Shown here in pieces: positions 25,232-32,813 of a stretch of 64,000 nt of DNA (positions are counted from its first letter, which is position 1; each line of letters begins with the position of its first letter). Source of the DNA: Tumebacillus_A lipolyticus (lineage in GTDB: Bacteria; Bacillota; Bacilli; Tumebacillales; Tumebacillaceae). Under the pieces are notes generated by a model, which did no database searches, had not been told where the DNA came from, and saw only the letters and a program-made list of their open reading frames with translations. The position numbers were made by a program, and so were the translations under genes. The stretch spans positions 62,001 to 126,000 of the forward strand of contig NZ_JBHUIO010000008.1 of the NCBI RefSeq assembly GCF_042682745.1. Direction: 5' to 3'.

Positions 25232-25440
25232 CCGCAGTATACTTGATCATCCTCGGGGGATTGTTGCTCTTTATCCTGATCGACATCAAAGCTTCCGTGC
25301 TCTGGGAGATCTGGGTCGCCTCGCGCGGGTACGACGCGATTGAACAGGTGGAAGAAGGCCATAGCAAAAATGCGAAAAGCTACCAGATCAGCCGCAGGTC
25401 CGAATACAAACAGAAGCATCGCATCCTGCGCAATGATTAA
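25228..25440 (+). CDS. Small membrane protein coupled to the APH-like kinase (70 aa)
   Basis: The ATG overlaps the kinase stop (ATGA), so the two are translationally coupled. Residues 4-24 are a hydrophobic segment (VYLIILGGLLLFILIDIKAS); the rest is charged and basic (RRSEYKQKHRILRND) and would face the cytoplasm. Ends before a strong terminator. No family recognised. Confidence 0.65.
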   Translation: MTAVYLIILGGLLLFILIDIKASVLWEIWVASRGYDAIEQVEEGHSKNAKSYQISRRSEYKQKHRILRND

Positions 25441-25455
25441 TCCTCGTTTGACAGC

Positions 25456-25490
25456 CAACAAGCCATGCCGAACGTGGGCATGGCTTGTTG
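25456..25490. terminator. Bidirectional terminator
   Basis: CAACAAGCCATGCC, seven-base loop, GGCATGGCTTGTTG is a perfect 14-bp stem between the convergent kinase operon and the monooxygenase gene. Confidence 0.75.
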
Positions 25491-25493
25491 AAA

Positions 25494-26642
25494 CTACTTC
25501 GCAAAATCGACCTTGTACAAAGACGTCATCTGATTTCGTTGCATCGAGTCGGGAATCATCCGCATCATCCCGTCGCGAAGGCGGCAGAGCAATGGTCGAT
25601 CGAGCTGAGCGAGCTTGCCGATGTAGAGCGATCGCTTGGCGATCATCGCCACCCGCTGTTTTCTCAACAGCTCAAATGATCGAAATGCCGCTTCGATCGA
25701 TGGCTGTTGGGCAACACACTTCATCAGCATGACGCCGTCTTCGATCGCTTGACAGGCGCCTTGTCCAAGATTGGGCGTAACAGCATGAGCTGCATCGCCG
25801 ATCAGCAAAACACGTCCGGAGGCAAAGCGGCTCAGCGGCGGCAAGTCATAGATGTCATTGCGGATCAGTTGCTCATCTGTCATGGCTGCTAGCACTTGTG
25901 AAACCGGCGAGTGAAAGCCGGAAAACTTCTCGGACAGGTCGCGAACTTTGTACTGGGCGAACGCACTGTCTTCCGCCGGACCGTTCAGCAACGCATACCA
26001 ATAGATGCGATCATCAGGCAATGGCACGATGCCGAAGCGCCCGCTGCCTCCCCATGTCTCCGTCGGCCATTCGCAGATCCCTTGAGCTGAAACGTTGTGC
26101 GCAATCCCCCGCCAGCAAGTGTAGCCTGCATACCTCGGCTTTATGTCAGGGAACAGCTGTGTGCGGATCGGCGAATGGATGCCATCTGCCGCCACCAAGA
26201 GATCGCCAGAATCGGTGCTCCCATCAGCAAAGATCGCCGTCACCCGCTTCCCATCCTGCTCGACGCGCAGGCATGATTTTCCCAAGATCAGCGTGCCCGG
26301 CTTTAATGCATCGAGCAAAATCTGATGCAGATCTGCGCGATGAATCGTGACGATCGAACGCCCCTGCCAAGATGCGGCAATCTTCGAGAGCGTCCTCCCC
26401 TGACGATCGAGAATCATCATGCTGTTGTTTCTGCGCCCTCGCGTCTGAACCGCATGAGCAAGCCCGAGCACATCGAGCGCTTGCAAAGCGTTCGGCGCCA
26501 CCATGATCCCCGCTCCGACCGGGCGCACTTCAGCGTATCGCTCATAGACACGCACGTCGAAACCAAGCTGTTGCATGGCAACCGCTGCTGTCAAACCGGC
26601 AATCCCTCCACCGATGATCAAAGCTGTCCCGCTCATGCTCAT
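25494..26642 (-). CDS. FAD-dependent aromatic-ring monooxygenase-like protein
   Basis: About 382 residues (start MSMSGTALIIGGGIAGLTAA). The GxGxxG FAD motif is at the N-terminus, with RPVGAGIMVAPNALQALDVL following. The DG motif is visible as DLLVAADGIHSPIRTQLFP, and the second FAD motif as RVLLIGDAAHAVTPNLGQGA. This is the class A flavoprotein hydroxylase (PHBH/UbiH-like) family. The start overlaps the TetR stop by four bases, so the pair is one operon, and the TetR protein probably controls it. The substrate is unknown. Confidence 0.88.
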   Translation of the reverse strand: MSMSGTALIIGGGIAGLTAAVAMQQLGFDVRVYERYAEVRPVGAGIMVAPNALQALDVLGLAHAVQTRGRRNNSMMILDRQGRTLSKIAASWQGRSIVTIHRADLHQILLDALKPGTLILGKSCLRVEQDGKRVTAIFADGSTDSGDLLVAADGIHSPIRTQLFPDIKPRYAGYTCWRGIAHNVSAQGICEWPTETWGGSGRFGIVPLPDDRIYWYALLNGPAEDSAFAQYKVRDLSEKFSGFHSPVSQVLAAMTDEQLIRNDIYDLPPLSRFASGRVLLIGDAAHAVTPNLGQGACQAIEDGVMLMKCVAQQPSIEAAFRSFELLRKQRVAMIAKRSLYIGKLAQLDRPLLCRLRDGMMRMIPDSMQRNQMTSLYKVDFAK

Positions 26643-27247
26643 TCCCCTTCCCCGTCTAGTTTTGGGCAAATCCCACCCCAAACCACTTCAAACCTGCGTT
26701 CAAAAGTCGCTCGCATCTCATCAGCACTCATATCTGAGGAAGCCCAGACCATCAAGCAGTAAAAATAGACCCCGGCAACGACAGCTGCCACATCGCTCGC
26801 AGTGAGCTGTTCCACGACTTGACCCTTCTTTTTCCCTTCCTCGATCAACACCTCAAGTTCCGATTGAAATGATTCAATCATACTCAATTCCGCTTTGATC
26901 AGCAGCGATGAGCGCATCATTTCGGCGATCGTCAGCCTTGCCAAGTCAGGATAGATCGAAAATCTCGCGAACAGATCTTGGAACAAGAAGTTTAGTTTTT
27001 CCTTCAAACTCTCCAGGTTGTCATACCTTTTCAAGCTTTCTTTCGCCGATTCCATCTGCAACATCCCAAGATGTAACAAAATCGCCTCCTTCTTGGGAAA
27101 ATAGTTATAGAAAGTTCCTTTGGCGATTCCACATGCTCGTGTGATCTCTTCCACCGTCACATTGTCAAATCCCTTTTCCTGAAACAGTGCCATCGATTGC
27201 AAAAAAATTTGTTCCTTTAGCTCTTCTTTCCTGATGTTACGCAACAT
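26639..27247 (-). CDS. TetR family transcriptional regulator
   Basis: 202 residues with an N-terminal TetR helix-turn-helix: LFQEKGFDNVTVEEITRACG and IAKGTFYNYFPKKEAILLHL at residues 21-60. The ligand-binding C-terminal region is helical (residues 75-200). Upstream lies a double palindrome that looks like its operator. It overlaps the FAD monooxygenase gene, suggesting it represses itself and the monooxygenase and is released by the substrate or a related compound. Confidence 0.92.
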   Translation of the reverse strand: MLRNIRKEELKEQIFLQSMALFQEKGFDNVTVEEITRACGIAKGTFYNYFPKKEAILLHLGMLQMESAKESLKRYDNLESLKEKLNFLFQDLFARFSIYPDLARLTIAEMMRSSLLIKAELSMIESFQSELEVLIEEGKKKGQVVEQLTASDVAAVVAGVYFYCLMVWASSDMSADEMRATFERRFEVVWGGICPKLDGEGE

Positions 27248-27269
27248 AGAGCAGCATCAACTCCTAAAT

Positions 27270-27300
27270 ATGACCGTAGTCACTTTTTGACTATAGTCAT
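27270..27300. promoter_or_regulatory. Double palindromic operator upstream of the TetR gene
   Basis: Two nearly identical 12-13 bp palindromes, TGACCGTAGTCA and TGACTATAGTCA (the second perfect), are separated by five bases. Together they form a larger inverted repeat (ATGAC...GTCAT), 22 bases upstream of the TetR ATG. This is the classic arrangement for two TetR dimers. Confidence 0.65.
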
Positions 27301-27662
27301 ATCATACGGTGATCCGCTCGCTCGATCAACCGAGAACTGCAGGTGTTCAAAAAATCGTCAAAGGATCGCATGTGGTACAACATTTCTTTACGAGAGATAT
27401 TTAAAACTTCAAAAAAATGGATATTTTTATATTTTTATAAACATTTCGAATCAATAAATTTCGATCTCTACATTAAATAGGTACCTGCTCAAACTGCACA
27501 TCTCTTCCAGCCAAGAGAGAACCGCTCTCGCAATCACGCCGGTTAGCATCGGGCGGATCTCCTCTGTGGAGATGGCAAGATGATTTGGCTACAACGAAAG
27601 CACCCGACAACTCGAATCGTTATCGGGTGAGAGCCGTTCAGTTGGCAGGTCATTGACCCAGA
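27301..27662. other. Intergenic stretch between TetR and DUF3147 genes
   Basis: The first half is very AT-rich (27400-27480). The second half holds a 32-codon minus-strand frame (27451-27549) with GAGGAG before its ATG but no recognisable product, and the DUF3147 terminator (27601-27629). The small frame may be the end of a decayed gene, since its translation stays open upstream of the ATG (TEEIRPMLTGVIARAVLSWL). Confidence 0.35.
27601..27629 (-). terminator. Terminator of the marR-DUF3147 operon
   Basis: Minus strand CACCCGATAAC, seven-base loop, GTTGTCGGGTG (one G-U pair), then CTTTCGTT. A strong stem with a modest T tract. Confidence 0.55.
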
Positions 27663-27995
27663 TCAGTTTGGCAACAGCAATTTCTGAACAAACAGCAGCA
27701 AACCCCAGCCAAGAATCCCCAACCCGATCGATAGAAAAAGCGGCATCGAATATTTCAGTGCGAAGGCAACAATTGCTATTAATCCGATGGTCGATGGCAA
27801 TCCATATAGAACCCCGAATAAAAACTCACTCAGTTCGGCTGTCTTCCCACCTTGTACATAGAGCCAGATCAGGCTTAACAGACTGATCAGCGGGAGCGCC
27901 GCGATGATCCCGCCGAATTTGGGGGATATTTTGGCTACGACGGTGATCGTGCCGATCACAAGACCTGAAACGGCCGACTTAAGAAGAAAATACAT
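27663..27995 (-). CDS. DUF3147 membrane protein
   Basis: 110 residues with four hydrophobic segments (LLKSAVSGLVIGTITVVAKI, FGGIIAALPLISLLSLIWLY, and two after residue 60). The SPKFGGIIAALP motif is typical of DUF3147, a family of small integral membrane proteins. It overlaps the end of the MarR gene by 17 bases, so they are co-translated. Function unknown; MarR control suggests response to a small molecule. Confidence 0.8.
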   Translation of the reverse strand: MYFLLKSAVSGLVIGTITVVAKISPKFGGIIAALPLISLLSLIWLYVQGGKTAELSEFLFGVLYGLPSTIGLIAIVAFALKYSMPLFLSIGLGILGWGLLLFVQKLLLPN

Positions 27996-28395
27996 GTATC
28001 GTCTCCTTTTGCAGAAGCTCTAGCGATCTGATGAGCTGCGCTTTATCCTCATCTGTCAACCGATCTAAGATCGTCTGCAGCTTCTGTTCATCGAGCTCCG
28101 TATTTCTCCGCAATACCTCTTTCCCCAGATCTGTGAGTTCGAGCAGCACCGCTCTTCTGTCCTCTTCATTTTTCCCTTTCCTGATATAACCTTTCTGGAT
28201 CAATCTTTTGACATGCTCAGATGCTGTGTTATGAGAAACACCTAACACTTCAGCAATAAACTGAATCGTCGTCCGCTTATTCTTCTCGATGCTCTGCATA
28301 CAACGAATGTTTTGGTGAGTCAGCGCTTCCTCATGTTTGTAATGCAGATAGAAGTAGACATCGGTCAACGCTTCGTTGATCGTTCTGGTCAACAA
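27979..28395 (-). CDS. MarR family transcriptional regulator
   Basis: 138 residues from a TTG start behind GAGGGGG. The winged helix is visible as TTIQFIAEVLGVSHNTASEH with VKRLIQKGYIRKGKNEEDRR as recognition helix and wing, followed by AVLLELTDLGKEVL. The N-terminal dimerisation helix is long. A palindrome 21 bases upstream of the start is a probable autoregulatory operator. In one operon with the DUF3147 protein. Confidence 0.9.
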   Translation of the reverse strand: MLTRTINEALTDVYFYLHYKHEEALTHQNIRCMQSIEKNKRTTIQFIAEVLGVSHNTASEHVKRLIQKGYIRKGKNEEDRRAVLLELTDLGKEVLRRNTELDEQKLQTILDRLTDEDKAQLIRSLELLQKETIHVFSS

Positions 28396-28415
28396 AACGA
28401 ATCCCCCTCTCGATG

Positions 28416-28432
28416 TATCGTATTACACGATA
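28416..28432. promoter_or_regulatory. Palindromic operator upstream of marR
   Basis: TATCGT ATTAC ACGATA, a perfect 6-bp inverted repeat with a five-base spacer, the size usual for MarR dimers. Confidence 0.6.
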
Positions 28433-28434
28433 TA

Positions 28435-28590
28435 TTAGCAAAGGAAGATGAGTATTGCAACAACCTGCCCGTCAAGTGATGAAAAGTAAAAAGGACAGCC
28501 GGTAAGCTGTCCTTCAGATTCGAATAAGCGTCTCCATTCATCGGCTGTCAACTTCTCTGCCCAGCTTCCAGCTCCCATCCGGAGCATCAT
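28435..28590 (-). CDS. Possible 51-aa ORF overlapping the Nudix stop, or a gene remnant
   Basis: An ATG overlapping the Nudix stop (ATGA) opens a frame starting MMLRMGAGSWAEKLTADEWR. The amphipathic KLTADEWRRLFESEG stretch looks protein-like and resembles the C-terminal part of some methyltransferases. However, the frame then runs straight through the Nudix operon terminator (28487-28514), so it is either a remnant or not a gene. Confidence 0.2.
   Translation of the reverse strand: MMLRMGAGSWAEKLTADEWRRLFESEGQLTGCPFYFSSLDGQVVAILIFLC
28487..28514 (-). terminator. Terminator of the Nudix operon
   Basis: AAGGACAGC and GCTGTCCTT arms around a short loop, with five T after it on the minus strand. 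Confidence 0.75.
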
Positions 28591-29084
28591 TTCAGGATCA
28601 GCGAGCCGCGGAAATTCTTCAAATCCTTGAGCACATCGATCGTATGCTGGAGCCAATATGCATCATCAATCGGCGGGAGCTGATCGGGCGGAAAGAATTT
28701 TGCATCTGTGGTTTCATCCGTTTCGGTGACGATCTCTCCACTCCACTGCTCGACCAGAAACACAAACTCGAACATTTGGTACGCATCTCCGAAATGGTTG
28801 GTCTGTACATGCTCGGCGCCCGAATAAAGCGAGATCGGAGTTGCATGTTCCACGATCAGCCCTGTTTCTTCGAACACTTCTCGCTTCAGGCAATCGGTGA
28901 TCGATTCATTCAATTCGATCGAACCGGCCGGCATGCCCCATGAGTTTTCCCCTCTTCGGTCGATGAACAGGATTTCCCCACGCTCATTTCGCAAGATCGC
29001 GCGTATCGAAGGAACGATCAGTTGGATATGGCCTACTTTTTCCCTGAGTTGCCCAACATAGCTCTCCGCCCATGAAACGCTCAT
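28587..29084 (-). CDS. Nudix hydrolase
   Basis: 165 residues. The Nudix box is complete as GSIELNESITDCLKREVFEE followed by TGL (Gx5Ex7REUxEExGU), near residues 75-97. The upstream SIRAILRNERGEILFIDRRG and the downstream SLYSGAEH region are typical of MutT/ADP-ribose-type enzymes. The ATG at 29084 overlaps the stop of the 29081 gene and has GGAGGAG upstream, so the two are coupled. It hydrolyses a nucleoside diphosphate linked to an unknown group. Confidence 0.9.
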   Translation of the reverse strand: MSVSWAESYVGQLREKVGHIQLIVPSIRAILRNERGEILFIDRRGENSWGMPAGSIELNESITDCLKREVFEETGLIVEHATPISLYSGAEHVQTNHFGDAYQMFEFVFLVEQWSGEIVTETDETTDAKFFPPDQLPPIDDAYWLQHTIDVLKDLKNFRGSLILK

Positions 29085-29851
29085 CGTACCATCTCCTCCG
29101 TGCCGGAAAGTGCAGGGAATCCTGCGCGACTCCAGAGCCATAGCGGTGTATGAACATCGATCGGAGCCAGCCCACTTCCAGTCAGCGCCCGCTCCCACGC
29201 CTCTGCCACCGCCTGCCGATCATCAGCAGTACCACTTAGTACGTCTGACGTGCAGAGTCCCAATTTTACAGTCGCCTTCAAGATGTGCGTATCGGGAGCG
29301 ACCGTGATCAGTTCACGCGACTTCCAGCCAACTCCCGCATAGCTCTCCATCACATACAGCCAGTAATTGAAGATTTTTGGCCCGGAGAGATAGGGAAACT
29401 CCGACTTCCTCGTTCCCTGCATGATGCTCTTGAGGGTGGCGATGTCAGATTGAACAGCTGCGATCATCCCGAGAACATCACCGCTTGGCGAGGATTGAGC
29501 GATGCCCTTTGCGACTCGCTGCCAAATATCTGGATGACGATTCGGTTGCAACGCCACTCGGTATTGCAGCAACGTATTTCGCAAGTCGCCAAGATCGCTG
29601 CTGGATGCAGCATGAGGGTGAAAAATCCACCTTGAACGATCATCGAGATACGCCTGCGCGATCGACTGCCAAAGCGTATAGGAGTTTCGTTGGTAATTTA
29701 ATGACATCCCCAGCGTCAACACGTTTGCCATTTCGTCAGTTGGAACAACCCCGAGCAGCGCATCCTCTGGCATCACCTCACCGCCGAGGAGTCCCTCTGC
29801 ATGCATCTGGACGAGCCGCTTGACGTTGTTGATAAAAAGATTGCTTGTCAT
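29081..29851 (-). CDS. Uncharacterised helical protein, weakly HhH-GPD glycosylase-like
   Basis: 256 residues, no signal or membrane segment. I do not recognise the family with certainty. Three segments follow the order seen in HhH-GPD DNA glycosylases. FPYLSGPKIFNYWLYVM resembles the hairpin region. TVAPDTHILKATVKLGL resembles the VDTHVxRxxxRLGL catalytic-Asp motif. The C-terminal PIDVHTPLWLWSRAGF resembles the last helix. No Cys cluster is seen. Translational coupling to a Nudix hydrolase would fit an oxidised-nucleotide repair role, but this rests on resemblance only. Confidence 0.5.
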   Translation of the reverse strand: MTSNLFINNVKRLVQMHAEGLLGGEVMPEDALLGVVPTDEMANVLTLGMSLNYQRNSYTLWQSIAQAYLDDRSRWIFHPHAASSSDLGDLRNTLLQYRVALQPNRHPDIWQRVAKGIAQSSPSGDVLGMIAAVQSDIATLKSIMQGTRKSEFPYLSGPKIFNYWLYVMESYAGVGWKSRELITVAPDTHILKATVKLGLCTSDVLSGTADDRQAVAEAWERALTGSGLAPIDVHTPLWLWSRAGFPALSGTEEMVR

Positions 29852-30172
29852 ATTCGCCTCCGAACAAAAGTCATTCCTTCACCCCTATTGTAAACTCAGC
29901 TGGGCGAGCTTACCACCTCGTTCGGTTTCACACGTTCTGCTGAAAGCATCATTTCATCATCGGCTGTGTGGACTGACCCCATTTGACCCGATCCTCCAAG
30001 CTGCACATTTCTTCTATTCGTCAACCGCATGAATACATCTATAAAGTGCCTGTAGCCCGGCTATGCAAATTAGCCAATTTTAAGCGCAACTGAGCAGAAG
30101 CGATCGCTTCCAGCCGACACGAGGAGCTGGCTCACCCTATCGCAGCTATGGAGAAAGAGGGGAACATCTTTC
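29852..30172. other. Intergenic stretch before the bicupin gene
   Basis: I see no convincing gene, RNA or repeat in these 321 bases. The ribosome-binding site of the bicupin gene (GAGGGG) lies at the right end. Short frames on both strands lack ribosome-binding sites. Confidence 0.4.
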
Positions 30173-31273
30173 ATGTTCGGTTTCAAACATAAGGTTGGCA
30201 AGAGAAAAGCAACATCAAAATCGCCCAATCTGTTCTTAAAAAGCAGCAGCCTATTCTTCAAGCAGGATGCTGGAAATATGATCTTCGAAGTAACTTCCAA
30301 ACAGTTACCCGTGCTGAACCGAATCGGATTGGATGAATTATTCCTCACACAAGGACACATCCGGGAGCCGCATTGGCATCCGAACGCAGCGGAGCTCGAC
30401 TATGTGGTTGAGGGAGAGGTGCTCATCTCGATCCTCGACCCGTTCCGACACCAATTGCTGACCTACCATGTGCAGCCAGGTCAGGTCGTCTATATCCCGA
30501 TCAATTGGTGGCACTGGATCACCGCTGTTACGAAAAAAGTCTACATCGTCCAAATCTTTAGCCATGAAGACCGCCAAATCATCGAAGGCTCCGACGTGTT
30601 GCGGAAAACGCCACCCGAAGTTTTTCAATTGGCTTATGGCGTGAACGCCAAACAGTTCGCCAATATGGTCGCACCGATTCAAAAAACTGTGGTCATCGGA
30701 TCGCCAGATGCCGTGCAGAAGAGCGAGCGGTCCGGAAATAGATTGGCAGTAAAAGACACTTCCGCTGGCACTCCCAACCTCTTTTTCGAACTGAAGCAAA
30801 ATCTGAGCGCTCAACGCGATCACAGCTTTCTCTACGAGGTCACCTGTGACCAGATCCCGATGATGCACAACTTGTCACTCGGTGACCTTTACCTGACCAA
30901 AGGCCATATCCGCGAACCTCACTGGCATCCGAACGCAGATGAATTGGATTATGTGATCTCCGGCGAAGTGACCGTTTCCATCCTCAACCCGTTTACGCTC
31001 AAATTGCACAACTATCCTGTAAAACCTGGACAGGTGGCATTCATTCCAAAAGGCTGGTGGCACTGGATCACCCCGATGACAGATCAAGCCCATCTGCTGG
31101 TCAATTTTAACGATGGTCAGATCGAGTCGGTCGAGGGCTCCGATGTCTTGCGGCTCACCTCACCGGAAGTTTTTCAACAAGCTTATGGAATGAACGCTAG
31201 ACAATATGCTAAGGAAGTAACGCCGATCACCGAGACTTTGAAAATCGGCCCACCCGATCAGAAGCTGAAATGA
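30173..31273 (+). CDS. Bicupin protein, oxalate decarboxylase/germin-like
   Basis: 366 residues made of two similar halves. Each half has a LFFKQ or LFFELKQ segment, then QGHIREPHWHPNAAELDYVV or KGHIREPHWHPNADELDYVI, then QPGQVVYIPINWWHWI or KPGQVAFIPKGWWHWI. The motifs supply His, His, Glu and a final His for one metal site per half, as in Mn-dependent oxalate decarboxylase. The total length is close to that family (about 380). No signal peptide, but the N-terminus is basic. Substrate inference is limited: related bicupins include oxalate decarboxylases and spherulin-like storage proteins. Confidence 0.85.
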   Translation: MFGFKHKVGKRKATSKSPNLFLKSSSLFFKQDAGNMIFEVTSKQLPVLNRIGLDELFLTQGHIREPHWHPNAAELDYVVEGEVLISILDPFRHQLLTYHVQPGQVVYIPINWWHWITAVTKKVYIVQIFSHEDRQIIEGSDVLRKTPPEVFQLAYGVNAKQFANMVAPIQKTVVIGSPDAVQKSERSGNRLAVKDTSAGTPNLFFELKQNLSAQRDHSFLYEVTCDQIPMMHNLSLGDLYLTKGHIREPHWHPNADELDYVISGEVTVSILNPFTLKLHNYPVKPGQVAFIPKGWWHWITPMTDQAHLLVNFNDGQIESVEGSDVLRLTSPEVFQQAYGMNARQYAKEVTPITETLKIGPPDQKLK

Positions 31274-31360
31274 GCTAGGCGATGACGTCAGAGTGGCAAT
31301 GCTGTCATGTTTGATTCGAACTGTTCTTGCTCTCTTGCTTCGTGCAGATCAACACATTGA

Positions 31361-31412
31361 AAAAGCGAGAAGAGCCGTATCCTTTTGAATGGGAAGTCTC
31401 TTCTCGTTTTTT
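31361..31412. terminator. Terminator between the bicupin and DUF1801 genes
   Basis: CGAGAAGAG and CTCTTCTCG arms with AAAAG on the left and TTTTTT on the right flank a 23-base loop. It can serve the bicupin gene on the plus strand. Confidence 0.6.
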
Positions 31413-31437
31413 GTTCTCTCGCGTTTTCAAAAAACTT

Positions 31438-31881
31438 CTATGAACTTGTGGCTTCAAGCCACCTCGTCACCACTTCCACAAGCCGGTCTTTTTTGCTCTC
31501 CACATCGCTCATATCGGTGATTTTTACTACCGCTCTGTCGTCGGCAACCCAATCTAACAACCCAGTCGTGTCATCTAACAGCCGGCCTTCACTCGCAGGC
31601 TCTTTTTTCTTCGCCCCGCAATGAAAGACAAGCCGAAAAAAGCCTTTTCCTTGCAGATTCATGGTCACGCGATCCTCCTGCTGGTAGCAGAAGCTCGGTG
31701 CATTCCATTTGATATGTTCGGTTATGTGTCCGTTCGTACCTAATATGATCTTTCGAACTTCCTCGATTTCCTGCTTGAGCGGATGTTCGAGGTTTTCTAA
31801 AAATTGTACAACCTGCTCAGTTCCGGACAGCTTCGGCGATTTCTTGTCGGCAGTTTTTGACGTCTTCTTACTTGCTGTCAT
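31438..31881 (-). CDS. DUF1801 family protein
   Basis: 147 residues with a basic Ser/Thr/Lys-rich N-terminus and the DUF1801 core: LEHPLKQEIEEVRKIILGTN, ITEHIKWNAPSFCYQQEDRV and FRLVFHCGAKKKEP. The family has a YdhG-like alpha/beta fold without known catalysis. GGAGG precedes the ATG. Confidence 0.85.
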   Translation of the reverse strand: MTASKKTSKTADKKSPKLSGTEQVVQFLENLEHPLKQEIEEVRKIILGTNGHITEHIKWNAPSFCYQQEDRVTMNLQGKGFFRLVFHCGAKKKEPASEGRLLDDTTGLLDWVADDRAVVKITDMSDVESKKDRLVEVVTRWLEATSS

Positions 31882-32037
31882 GATCGATTCCCTCCTCTCT
31901 TCCCACTCGCGTTTTAAATATCCTCTTAATGTTTATCATTCGTTATGCCACTCCACTCTCCTTCCCACTTTTGTCCAAACTGGTTCAAGAGAATCCGCAT
32001 CGCTCAGACCGATCTGCATTCTGCTGAGGTACAAAAA

Positions 32038-32081
32038 ATCACTCGACCTCATCATGTAAGAACCTGATGAGGTCGAGTGAT
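32038..32081 (-). terminator. Very strong terminator hairpin
   Basis: ATCACTCGACCTCATCA and its exact complement form a 17-bp perfect stem with a ten-base loop, followed by six T on the minus strand. It would end transcripts coming from the DUF3953 gene. The remainder of the 309-base gap 31882-32190 shows no gene. Confidence 0.8.
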
Positions 32082-32190
32082 GGTTGAGCATTTTATCCGA
32101 CTGTCTGTCTAGTCGAGTAGGTTGTCCGATTGCTTTGACGAAACGAAAAGATTTGCAACCGCTCCCATCCACTCGAACCTATGCGATCCC

Positions 32191-32427
32191 TTACTGCAAC
32201 AAAAACCCCTGAATGGATACAAAAAAGATAAAGAGTGAAACAACAATCGTCATATATCCAAGAAATCTTTTTCCCTCTTTTTGAAGCTCGATAACACCGC
32301 TGGATAAAAAAAATGCCCCTAAAAACAACATTGAATAAGGCATCCATTCAAAGTCTTTCGTGAGCAGACTATAACTCGATAGGACGATAACAACAATCCC
32401 TAGAATAACTCTGATCACTTTGATCAA
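32191..32427 (-). CDS. DUF3953 small membrane protein
   Basis: 78 residues from a TTG start, with AGGGAGTGGG upstream. Three hydrophobic segments: IRVILGIVVIVLSSYSLL, MPYSMLFLGAFFLSSGVIEL and LGYMTIVVSLFIFFVSIQGF. The middle motif is typical of DUF3953. Function unknown. AT-rich compared with the conserved block, at the edge of the accessory island. Confidence 0.75.
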   Translation of the reverse strand: MIKVIRVILGIVVIVLSSYSLLTKDFEWMPYSMLFLGAFFLSSGVIELQKEGKRFLGYMTIVVSLFIFFVSIQGFLLQ

Positions 32428-32561
32428 TTTCCCACTCCCTATCAGTTCAGCTTCAGACTAACCAATCGCTTGGATTCATTGAGTGATCAGGACAAGTGGA
32501 ACGAATATCCCCAATCACGATCAAATAATGCTTCTTCCCAAGATACCATCTGCACTGCCGC
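32428..32561. other. Non-coding stretch between DUF3953 and the outer spo0A remnant
   Basis: Contains no gene that I can support. The last dozen bases (CTGCACTGCCGC) repeat the sequence just downstream of intact spo0A, so the homology to the spo0A region begins here. Confidence 0.4.
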
Positions 32562-32724
32562 CTACAAAATTTTCGCCTCAATCCGCAGCTTATCCTCAAC
32601 CAACGCGATGATCTCCGAATTCGTCAGTTTCGCCTTGCCCACGTTCACCGTATCCCCAAACAGCGCACGGATCGAATCCACATTCCCACAGCTTGATAAA
32701 TGCGTCTCGGATGCTTCTTTGTTC
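32562..32724 (-). pseudogene. Degenerate 3' end of spo0A (outer copy)
   Basis: On the minus strand 41 open codons before a TAG read GNVDSIRALFGDTVNVGKAK and TNSEIIALVEDKLRIEAKI, identical to the Spo0A C-terminus at about 34 of 41 positions. Upstream the homology continues in another frame (QRSIRDAFIKLW matching VERAIRHAIEVAW), so a deletion of about five bases shifted the frame. There is no start, receiver domain or full DNA-binding domain, so it is a remnant. It differs from intact spo0A at many synonymous sites and so is not a recent duplication. Confidence 0.85.
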
Positions 32725-32813
32725 CCAGTCCACCACAAGATTCATTCTAGAGCGTTAAAAAGAGGGTCTGTTTTCGCTACAAGTAGCAGTATCGTCGATG
32801 TGTGTAGCCGCTT

